From contig JAHRBS010000013.1 of assembly GCA_024305745.1 (NCBI GenBank), positions 1,178,001 through 1,242,000 on the forward strand: a stretch of DNA of 64,000 nt, written 5' to 3'. A model generated the notes under the pieces. The model saw nothing but the letters and a program-made list of their open reading frames with translations, did not search any database and was not told the origin of the DNA. Position numbers and translations under genes: made by a program. This stretch comes from Polyporus tsugae. Lineage: Eukaryota > Basidiomycota > Agaricomycetes > Polyporales > Polyporaceae. This document shows, piece by piece, positions 55,801-64,000 of the stretch (the first letter of the stretch is position 1; each line of letters starts with the position of its first letter).

Positions 55801-56565
55801 AACCAGGAGATAGAGGTGTACCTTCGTATGTTCTGCTCACGGCACCGCGATGACTGGGTCAAGTGGCTGCCGATTGCAGAGTTTGCCTTTAACTCGCACC
55901 AGCACTTGTCAATGGGTTACTCGCCATTCTACCTCATGTACGGCTATGAACCCCAGTTCCACATTCCGATGTTGCCTATGGCAGTGCCTGCAGCTGATGA
56001 ACGTCAAGAGGAGTTGTGACAGGTGCGAGAGGATGCAACCGTGGCCTTGACTCTGGCAGGTGAGCGGATGAAGGAGTACTATGATCGGCATGTCCGTGAC
56101 ACTCCAGAGTTCAAGGAAGGCCAGAAGGTGTGGCTAGACACGAGGAACTTCCATGTTCCTGGAGTCTCTTAGAAACTGGTGGATCGGTATGCTGGCCCAT
56201 ATCCGGTTGTACACAGGGTGGGCAATCTAGCTTACAAGCTTAGACTCCCTAAGGACCTTGTAGTCCACCCAGTATTCCATGTTTCTCTCTTGCTTCCACA
56301 CAAGGAGAGTCGACTCCCTGGTCATCACCCGGCAGAGCCAGCGGCAATTGAGGTGGAGGGGGAGGAAGAGTACAAAGTGGAGGAAGTGTTGGAGTCGCGG
56401 CGGTATGGGCGGTGGAAGAAACTGCAGTACCTCGTATACTGGAAGGGTTGGGGCCCTGAACACGACAGCTGGGAGGATGCAGTGGACCTTACAAATGCGC
56501 CGCAACTCGTGCAGAAATTCCATTCAACACACGCAGAGGCACCTGGTCCTCTCAAGAAGACTTAG
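52799..56565 (+). pseudogene. Gypsy-1 copy C pol with chromodomain
   Basis: Entered in the -1 frame from gag. Protease near 52966 (V-D-S-S-A, normally D-S-G) with TGA at about 52998; RT with F-F-V-K-K-K-D-G-S and Y-L-N-D (Asn codon 54187-54189, normally Asp); RNase H near 54620-54970; integrase zinc finger C-D-T-C-R-R-G-K near 55410; D, D and E of the core near 55503, 55684 and 55790; chromodomain near 56370-56480 (V-E-E-V-L-E-S-R-R, Y-W-K-G-W, H-D-S-W-E-D); end P-G-P-L-K-K-T. Stops at 53896-53898, 53957-53959, 55234-55236, 56017-56019 and 56170-56172 all sit where copy A or the family pattern suggests Arg or Gln codons. Inactive, yet nearly identical to copies B and E. Confidence 0.93.
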
Positions 56566-56583
56566 TCATGAAGGCACAACCCT

Positions 56584-56594
56584 TAGGAGGGGGG
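56584..56594 (+). promoter_or_regulatory. Polypurine tract before the 3' LTR
   Basis: aggagggggg three bases before TGTCATGAAC, the expected primer site for plus-strand DNA synthesis. Confidence 0.85.
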
Positions 56595-56597
56595 TAT

Positions 56598-57043
56598 TGT
56601 CATGAACATTTTATTTGGCGCCTGCTACCAGCACCTTAGTTTCCTTTTCCGGACGATCTACTTCTCGCGTCGTACTTATTGTTCTCCATTGCATTGTATC
56701 TCATCCTTTGTTCTTTAGCACAATAGCTCCTTATTGTCCACAGTCGCTATTGTTCTGTTTCCATTGTTCACCCATGTCCATAGTTACATATTGTCCCCGG
56801 GTTCTCATTATCCTCTATACATATATAAGGACCTGTACTTCACTGCCTGGAGACCTCAGTTTTGACCTCTTGTCTCCAGGTAAGTCTTGCTGTATTTCGC
56901 TCGTAGACACCTACTTACTCAATACATCTTGTCTCCAGCCCTGACTGTTGAGCCTTGCTCCGCTCTCGCTGCACAAGTGCTCGTTGACGCCCTTGCTTGT
57001 CTCATAAGTCTCCCTGGTCCTTACTCAATGGCCAGTCATAACA
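56598..57043 (+). repeat. Gypsy-1 3' LTR, copy C
   Basis: 446 bp, TGTCATGAACATTTTATTTGG...CAGTCATAACA. Its first part matches the 3' LTRs of copies B and E. Confidence 0.94.
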
Positions 57044-58043
57044 GACTTCTCAAAGATAGCTCACCCACTCACAGTGCTCACTTGCAAGGACGCACCTTGG
57101 CAGTGGGGAGAGGATCAGGAAAATACCTTCCAGAGCCTCAAGACTGCCTTCACCACTGCTCCAATTCTGCAAATCGCCAATGACACTGCACCATTCCATC
57201 TAGAAACGGGACTCATCTGACTTTGCCACGGGTGCGGTACTGGAACAGCTGGGTGAGGACAAGCTGTGGCACCCAGTAGCATTCTACTCCAAGTCCCTGA
57301 ATGAGCATGAATGCAACTATGAGATCTCTGACAAGGAGTTACTGGCCATCATACGTGCTTTGGAGGAATATCGCCACTACCTGAAGGGACACCCTGAACC
57401 AGTCGAGATCTGGTCGGACCACCTTAACCTCACCTATTTCCGGCAGGCCCAGAAACTCACTTGTCACCAAGCTTGCTGGAGTTTGTTCCTTTTCTGTTTC
57501 AACTTCAAACTACGACACTGACCCAGCAAGACAATGCTTCGTGCCGACCCTCTGTCCAGGAGACCAGATCATGAGGAGGGGGTAAGCAGCGACAACAACA
57601 GTCGAACACTGCTGAAACCGGAGTTTTTTGCCATCAAAGCCATGCAAGCCACCCACACCTCTGAAGTTGATGACAAGCAGCTACTGGACAAGATCAAGAA
57701 GGCGCTCAAAGATGACACAATGACCAAGGATTACAAGGCTCTGCTCAATAGCAGCCCTCGGGAGTTTGGGAAACCACTGCAAGAATGGAACTTCAAGAAT
57801 GGTCTCCTGCTCTATAGGGGAAAGGTCTATGTCCCAAAGGACCAGGAACTACGACTGGAGCTACTCAAACTCCACCATGACACGACACTCGCTGGACACC
57901 CTGGCCGATGGAAGACCCAGGAACTTATCAGCCGCAACTACTGGTGGCCTGGAATGTCAATCAATGTCAAGAAGTATGTCAAGGGGTGTGATACATGCCA
58001 ACAGAACAAGGCCTCACGAAACCCTCCATTTGGCCTGCTGCAA
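57044..58043 (+). pseudogene. Gypsy pol fragment: RT end, RNase H, integrase zinc finger
   Basis: The frames read [50 protein letters not shown] (57543 on), L-L-L-Y-R-G-K-V-Y-V-P and an integrase zinc finger with Y-W-W-P-G-M and G-C-D-T-C-Q-Q-N-K. This is the region that should follow the RT palm. It is more than 50 percent different from Gypsy-1 and probably belongs to Gypsy-2 or a close relative. Two frame breaks (near 57210 and 57525) and stops are present. Copy E is inserted after F-G-L-L-Q at 58043; copy C ends at its left edge. Confidence 0.85.
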
Positions 58044-58489
58044 TGTTACGACTGGACATCGAGTAAGGACCAGGGAGACTTATGAGACAAGCAAGGGCGT
58101 CAACGAGCACTTGTGCAGCGAGAGCGGAGCAAGGCTCAACAGTCAGGGCTGGAGACAAGATGTATTGAGTAAGTAGGTGTCTACGAGCGAAATACAGCAA
58201 GACTTACCTGGAGACAAGAGGTCAAAACTGAGGTCTCCAGGCAGTGAAGTACAGGTCCTTATATATGTATAGAGGATAATGAGAACCCGGGGACAATATG
58301 TAACTATGGACATGGGTGAACAATGGAAACAGAACAATAGCGACTGTGGACAATAAGGAGCTATTGTGCTAAAGAACAAAGGATGAGATACAATGCAATG
58401 GAGAACAATAAGTACGACGCGAGAAGTAGATCGTCCGGAAAAGGAAACTAAGGTGCTGGTAGCAGGCGCCAAATAAAATGTTCATGACA
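58044..58489 (-). repeat. Gypsy-1 3' LTR, copy E
   Basis: 446 bp, same start as the 3' LTR of copy C, but ending TCGATGTCCAGTCGTAACA. Confidence 0.94.
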
Positions 58490-58521
58490 ATACCCCCCTC
58501 CTAAGGGTTGTGCCTTCATGA

Positions 58522-61500
58522 CTAAGTCTTCTTGAGAGGACCAGGTGCCTCTGCGTGTGTTGAATGGAATTTCTGCACGAGTTGCGGCGCATTTGTAAGG
58601 TCCACTGCATCCTCCCAGCTGTCGTGTTCAGGGCCCCAACCCTTCCAGTATACGAGGTACTGCAGTTTCTTCCACCGCCCATACCGCCGCGACTCCAACA
58701 CTTCCTCCACTTTGTACTCTTCCTCCCCCTCCACCTCAATTGCCGCTGGCTCTGCCGGGTGATGACCAGGGAGTCGACTCTCCTTGTGTGGAAGCAAGAG
58801 AGAAACATGGAATACTGGGTGGACTACAAGGTCCTTAGGGAGTCTAAGCTTGTAAGCTAGATTGCCCACCCTGTGTACAACCGGATATGGGCCAGCATAC
58901 CGATCCACCAGTTTCTAAGAGACTCCAGGAACATGGAAGTTCCTCGTGTCTAGCCACACCTTCTGGCCTTCCTTGAACTCTGGAGTGTCACGGACATGCC
59001 GATCATAGTACTCCTTCATCCGCTCACCTGCCAGAGTCAAGGCCACGGTTGCATCCTCTCGCACCTGTCACAACTCCTCTTGACGTTCATCAGCTGCAGG
59101 CACTGCCATAGGCAACATCGGAATGTGGAACTGGGGTTCATAGCCGTACATGAGGTAGAATGGCGAGTAACCCATTGACAAGTGCTGGTGCGAGTTAAAG
59201 GCAAACTCTGCAATCGGCAGCCACTTGACCCAGTCATCGCGGTGCCGTGAGCAGAACATACGAAGGTACACCTCTATCTCCTGGTTCCATTGTTCCAATT
59301 GCCCATCTGTCTGCGGGTGGTAGGCTGTGGACATTGCACTTTCTATGCCGAGTCCCTTGAGTACAGTGCGGAAGAGCTTGCTTGAGAACTGGGGCCCATG
59401 ATCAGAGATGATCTTCCGTGGCAGCCCGTGAAGACGAAAATGTTCTCGGATGAAGTTGTCAGCAGCTCCTTCTGTGTCAATCTCCTCGGTGCAAGGAATA
59501 AGATGTATCATCTTTCCATGCTGATCAGCGATGAGCTGAAGCGTGTTGTATCCATCCACCTCTGAGAGTCCAGTGATGAAGTCGCACGTCACAATCTGGC
59601 CCGGGCCATCAGGGATTTCATTTGGTTGAAGAGGACCGTGCGGTTTGGCATGCGAACCCTTGCCGCGGCGACAGGTGTCGCAGGTCTCAACGTAATCCTT
59701 GATGAACTTTGCCATGCCCGGCCACCAGTAGTTTTGTGTGACCAACTCCAACGTCTTCGACTGCCCAGGGTGTCCAGCGGGCGGGAGGTCGTGGTGGATG
59801 CGTACAACCTCAGCACACAGCGCGTCGTCCTTGGGGACATAGACTTTGCCTCAGTACAGTAGCAGGCCTTGCTCACTGTTCCAGTCCACCAAGTCATTCT
59901 GAAGACGTGCTGGTCCAAGTTTGTCCAGTTTAATGAGTGCCTCCACGACCTCCTGCTCGTGCTCTCCACACTCGCGGATGCGTCAAAGCAGTGCCTTCTC
60001 TGGAACCACCAATAGATGCCCTCTCTTGGCTGCCAGTACTCGGAAATGTTCTGGCTGCAACAAGACTCGACCGAGATTGTCATCTGCATCCTTGTGCTGG
60101 TGGTCGGGCCATCTCGACAGTGCATCGGCCCTGCCATTAGACGTCCCAGGCTTGTGCGAGATGACAAAGTCAAATCGTGACAGGTAGAGAGCCCATCGTG
60201 CCTGCCTGCGTGTGAGGTTCTGTGCTGTGCGCCAATACTCGAGGTTCTTGTGGTCCAACTGGATCTCAAACACACTGGGGAGACCCTCGAGATAGTGACA
60301 CCAAGCCTGCAGGGCACAAATGATGGCGAGCATCTCCTTGTCGTAGATCTCGTAGTTGCATTCAGCGTCGTTCATCGACTCGGAGTGAAAAGCGATGGGG
60401 TGCCATTTGCCATCTTCCCTCTCCTGAGACAGAACCGCGCCTGTAGCGAAGCCAGATGCGTCAACTTCGATGCGGGTGTTGCGGTCTGGATCATAGATTG
60501 TCAGGACAGGACTTTTGGTGAAGCAACGCTTGAGCGCGTCAAAGGCAGGCTGCTCTTCATCTCCCCATTGCCATGGCACATTGCCCGTGAGGTGATCCAA
60601 GGGTTTGCAGATGGCACTAAAGTCCTTTATGAACTGCCGATAGAAGTTTGCGAAACCACGGAACTTCCGTACATCTGTGGCGTTCTGAGGGACAGGCCAA
60701 TCCGCAATACCCTTCACCTTCACTGGATCCATCTCTACGCAGTTCTCCGAGACGAGTACACCGAGGTATTCCACCTTAGGCTGTTCGAACTCGCACTTCT
60801 CTGGCTTGCAGAACAGGTCGTTCTCCTTAAGACGTTTCAGGACCTCGCGCACCAATGTGCGGTGTTCCTCGAGACTGTCGGTGAATATGAGGATGTCGTT
60901 GAGGTAGATAGTGACTTTGCCGAGTATGATGAGGTCCTTGAAGATGTCGTTCATGAGCGCAGAGAATGTGCTGGGTGAATTGGCTAGCCCAAAGAACATA
61001 ACATTCGGCTCGAACGGCCCTTGATTGGTCACGAAGGCAGCCTTCCACTCATTGCCGGCCTTAACCCGCACATTGTTGTACCCCCAGCAAATATCGAGCT
61101 TTGTGAAGTACTTGGCCTTCTTGAGTCAATCCATCAGATCCGATACCAACGGTAGTGGGTAACGGTTCTTAATGGTGATCTCGTTGAGTCACCAATAGTC
61201 CTGGACTGGACGTAGGCTACCATCCTTCTTCTTGACAAAGAAGAACGGCAATGACATTGGCGACTTCGACTCTTGAATATAGCCTTTGGCCAAGTTCTCA
61301 GCGAGAAACTTGTCAAGCTCTCCTTGTTTGCTGGGCGACAGGGGGTACACACGGGAATGGAACATCTTTGCATTGGGCACGAGCTCTATTGCATGGTCAT
61401 AGGGTCCGTGTTCTGGCAAACATTTGGACGCCTCTTTCGAGAACACATGCAGGTATTCATGATAGTGCTCGGGTACAATCTCTTCGATGGGGCGGACTTC

Positions 61501-62290
61501 CTTCTTCTGGTACTCTTGCTCAGTGAGTTGTTGCGAATATGTGTATGTTGCTGAAGCAAACAGTTGCGGAGCACCATAAAGGTGTTGTCCATCCTCCCAT
61601 GCATCGAAAAGAGACATCTCAGTTCCATCCCACCACGGCAGGAATCCTGGCGGCCAGGGCCTATCCTCCTCCTTCTCCTCAGTCATCACGGCCGCACACA
61701 CCCTTCCAACCTTCCTAACCTTCTTTGCCCGTCGAGGACCGCGGTGCACTGTAAGCCGTACTCCGTATCACGCGCTTTGGTCTCAACAGGTTCAGAGGTT
61801 CTCTGGTTAGCCAGGCATGTCTCTGGACATCTCGACAGGTGCAGCGAGCCACGTTCCCAGTCTACTTCAGGGTTGTGCTCGCGTAGCCAGTCCAGGCCAA
61901 TGATGACATCCTCTTCTCCTATATCCGTCACTACAAAGACCACCTTCTCCCTGTGGTCTCCAATTGCCATATCCAACATGGCAACCTCTGTGATCGTACC
62001 ATCACGGTTTTCTGAACCGTCGATGTTGTACAGAGGAATTGGCCTTGCCAACTTCCTCGTTGTAACCCTATTCTGTTCTACGAATCATCTATGTAGGAAC
62101 TTAGTAGTAGCACTGCTATCTACCATAGCTACAATGTCCTTATGTCACTGCTTGCCGATTAACCGTACCGGTATATGAAAGTGTTGACCATCGTGATTTA
62201 CTTCATATACAAATGACGAACCCAGTACAGAAAATCGACTATTACTACAAGAACCAGCACGTGCAGCATCCAATGCGGTTCTAATCAAAA
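58522..62290 (-). pseudogene. Gypsy-1 copy E pol with chromodomain
   Basis: Same domain order and nearly the same lesions as copies B and C, including D-S-S-A in the protease, Y-L-N-D in the RT, D-Y-W-stop and L-L-Y-stop. Private differences include TGA at 59983-59985 (a CGA Arg codon in B and C) and Arg instead of His in D-A-L-K-R-C-F near 60528. The nonsense change at E-E-L-stop is shared with copy C but absent in B. The pattern fits DNA-level duplication followed by C-to-T decay. Confidence 0.92.
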
Positions 62291-63223
62291 ACCCTCTTTC
62301 TTATCGACCACCGTAAGGGCGGCAATCTTCTCTTCCATTGCCTTGAGCTGGGCCTTGAGTGTCGTGAGCTCATCGGTACTGGATGAGGAAGAAGAGGCAG
62401 CTCATTGGCCCTCGACCTTGGGCTTTGGGCAGCAGAACACGGGATGTCCTTTCTCACCGCAGTTCCAGCACTCGCCATCAAAGTTCTTCTTGCCCGAACC
62501 AGAGGTGGCTACCTGTTTGCCCTTCTTCTTCCATCCAAATTGCTTTGGCTGTTCCTCCTCGCGCACGGCAAGTTGCTGGTCCATCTGCAGTGCAACTTTC
62601 TGGATCTTGGTGAGGTCCAAGATGTCGTGTGCTGTGGTCGCGAAGGTGTCCTTGATCTTGTAAGGGAGTGCCGTGCAGTACCGTTCGCGCTTGTCCGCAT
62701 CACCGAACCTGGTGCGAGCAGCGATGGCATTGAACTGACTGGTATAGTCCTTGATGGTGCCAAGCCGATGCGAAGCCTTGCAGAGTTTGGCGAGTTCTGT
62801 GACAGCCGCTTCCTTGTCGTTCGCAGCGCAGAAGTGCACCTTGAATGGCCCTTCAAAGGCCGCAAAGTCTGACCACGCAACATTGCCGCTGGCCACCGTG
62901 ACGATGTATGGGCTGGCCCACTCAGCAGCGCCACTGGTCAACTTGTTGAGGATTGTGATCCAGCGGATCGCATGCACAACACCTTGCGCCTTGAGAAGGT
63001 TGTAGTAGATGCGGGCATTGACTACAAAGTGGAGCCCTTCCTGCGCGAGCTTTCCATCGTACTCACGAGGGGCGACTTGGGAGAGGAGTTTGGAGACATC
63101 AAAGGGGGCGGGTGTGGCCATAGTGGGAGCGGGTGACAGTGCTCGTGATGAGGGTGAAGAGGAAGAGGACGATGAGGGTGGTGAGGATGGAGGTGTCGGG
63201 GTGTTGAGAACTACAGTTTCTCG
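62288..63223 (-). pseudogene. Gypsy-1 copy E gag, mosaic 5' end
   Basis: Zinc knuckle C-W-N-C-G-E-K-G-H-P-V-F-C near 62455 and a core identical to copy C except single residues, followed by the TGA at 62402-62404. Upstream of about 63005 it changes to a variant with a run of Ser and Pro codons (S-P-P-S-S-S-S-S-S-S-P). The heptamer GGGTTTT is at 62294-62288. The frame ends at the LINE junction. Confidence 0.88.
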
Positions 63224-64000
63224 ATGCCTACTCCGTGCCCACGGACTCAACTTTCACAACCGCAATGGTCACCAGGTTGTAAGACATGTTTGTATCAACT
63301 TGGAAATCACTAGCAACCCCCAAACACTTCTGCAGAAAGTCCGCATCTTGGTGGACGCTGCAGCTTACTGCGCTCAAACGAACAACCGCTGCTGCTTCCA
63401 GAGACGCCACCCCCCCATGGCAGCGGAAGCACCATTCCAGATGGCTGTTGAAGAAACAATGCTTCGCACCCGAGTTCATCAACTGATATGCGTATTTTGA
63501 CTGCGAGAAGGCCGCCATTAAGCACAAAGAATGGCAAAGCCTCCTCCACTGCGAAATTTGCAAGACCTAAAACAAACATATGAAGAATCACGTACGCGAG
63601 ATCTCCGAAGACTCCAAATGAGTTTGGGACCTCACCAGTTGGATCGGACCCTGCAGGTCCTCCACAATGACTGAGATCATCCACAATGGACAAAAACTGT
63701 CGAGCCACAAAGAACTGTGGCCGGCCACGAATGAAGTATTTCACACGGCCCTCAACCGACCAGTCAACGAGACCATTGTCGAAGAGCTCCCTGCCCATGA
63801 CGAATGCTCGTGGCCCCCATTCAGCTCTTGGGAGCTGCAGGATGCCATTGAGAAAACCATGATCGCATCTGCCACCGGCTGGGATCACATCCACTGGCAG
63901 CATTTAAAACACCTCATCAACCCAAAAAAGAACCTGAAGACCTCAGACAAAATCCTGCAGGGATTCTGAGCTCTCTTCAATGCATGCGTCGAGTTGGCTG
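63224..64000 (+). pseudogene. LINE (non-LTR retrotransposon) ORF2 fragment
   Basis: Plus-strand frames typical of the stretch between the endonuclease and the reverse transcriptase: W-Q-R-K-H-H-S-R-W, F-D-C-E-K-A-A-I-K-H-K-E-W, then W-P-P-F-S-S-W-E-L-Q-D-A-I-E-K-T, A-T-G-W-D-H-I-H-W-Q-H-L-K and, after a TGA at 63967-63969, A-L-F-N-A-C-V-E-L-A. The last blocks match RT motifs 0 to 1 of LINEs (G-x-D-x-I...L..L-F-N). Stops at 63484-63486, 63568-63570 and 63967-63969 show decay. The copy continues past the window. A LINE would nick target DNA and copy its RNA in place. Confidence 0.72.

Larger units (their letters stand above)
50568..57043 (+). mobile_element. Gypsy-1 copy C, both LTRs present
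   Basis: 6476 bp. 5' LTR 50568-51013, gag, pol, purine tract, 3' LTR 56598-57043. Flanks cattc and gactt do not match, and the LTRs differ clearly from each other (TTCCATTCGGCACC versus TTTTATTTGGCGCC at the start, CGACGTCCAGTCG versus CAATGGCCAGTCA at the end). The left flank pairs instead with the flank of copy B's 3' LTR. Best-preserved copy in which to read the family structure. Confidence 0.95.
52082..63005. repeat. 10.9-kb inverted repeat of copies C and E, spacer 1000 bp
   Basis: 52082-57043 and 58044-63005 are inverted copies symmetric about 57543.5. Frames keep constant mirror coordinates throughout (for example 52215-52682 and 62405-62872), so there are no net indels in nearly 5 kb. 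The spacer is the Gypsy-2-like pol fragment 57044-58043. Confidence 0.93.
58044..63223 (-). mobile_element. Gypsy-1 copy E, 5' end lost
   Basis: 3' LTR 58489-58044 (446 bp), chromodomain, integrase, RNase H, RT, protease and gag. The copy breaks off at about 63223 in the gag N-terminal region, where LINE sequence begins; leader and 5' LTR are missing. The base sequence follows copy C to about 63005 and then switches to a gag variant (M-A-T-P-A-P-F-D-V-S-K-L-L-S-Q-V-A-P-R) like that of copy D, so copy E is a mosaic. Flank beyond the 3' LTR is ttgca on the minus strand. Confidence 0.92.

Noticed and set aside
50563..57048. Copy C as a simple insertion with its own target duplication
   Set aside because: Flanks cattc and gactt do not match; the left flank pairs with the flank of copy B.

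Overview
The window is fungal nuclear DNA, most likely from a basidiomycete. Host-like genes are cut by many short introns (47-62 bp) with GTATGT/GTAAGT-type donors and, in one clear case, a GTGCTAACC branch site. The transposon content is also basidiomycete-like: chromodomain Ty3/Gypsy, Copia, a Helitron with a DUF6570-like N-terminal region, and a LINE. There is no operon structure and no CRISPR array. Nearly all of the 64 kb is nested, broken transposon sequence with a few gene fragments between.

Left part (1-25 kb). Position 1-5372 is the 5' 5.4 kb of a chromodomain Gypsy element (family Gypsy-1, copy A) on the minus strand. From 5.4 to 15.4 kb lie an unrecognised two-exon gene model, minisatellites, a decayed minus-strand coding region of unknown family, two short ORFs that look paralogous, a chromodomain remnant followed by two tiny membrane-protein ORFs, a decayed Ser/Pro-rich plus-strand gene and a cytochrome P450 pseudogene. 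At 15388-16938 are seven exons of a KDM3-like JmjC histone demethylase, cut inside the catalytic domain by a Gypsy-1 LTR. From 17 to 23.3 kb are LTR fragments of five families and a Copia integrase. An eight-exon gene of unknown function (23308-24679) follows, then a convergent tRNA-Cys(GCA).

Middle (25-34 kb). A degenerate autonomous Helitron carries DUF6570-like, HUH-Rep, Pif1 helicase and a protease-like C-terminal region. A solo LTR splits it between Rep and helicase.

Right part (34-64 kb). Three nearly identical Gypsy-1 copies, B (34308-40759, minus), C (50568-57043, plus) and E (58044-63223, minus), sit in alternating orientation inside pieces of a second Gypsy family (Gypsy-2). Two large inverted repeats result: 40.03-47.18 kb (spacer 805 bp) and 52.08-63.0 kb (spacer 1000 bp). 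The two halves of a single insertion site, with its CATTC target duplication and an interrupted RT frame, are found at C's 5' end and B's 3' end. This points to an inversion of the DNA between B and C by recombination between the two elements. A LINE fragment ends the window.

Gypsy-1 has gag and pol in overlapping frames. A GGGTTTT heptamer lies directly before the gag stop and a predicted stem follows 5 nt later, the layout of a programmed -1 frameshift site. All copies are dead: many in-frame stops come from CGA-to-TGA changes, and B, C and E share a YLDD-to-YLND change in the reverse transcriptase active site.
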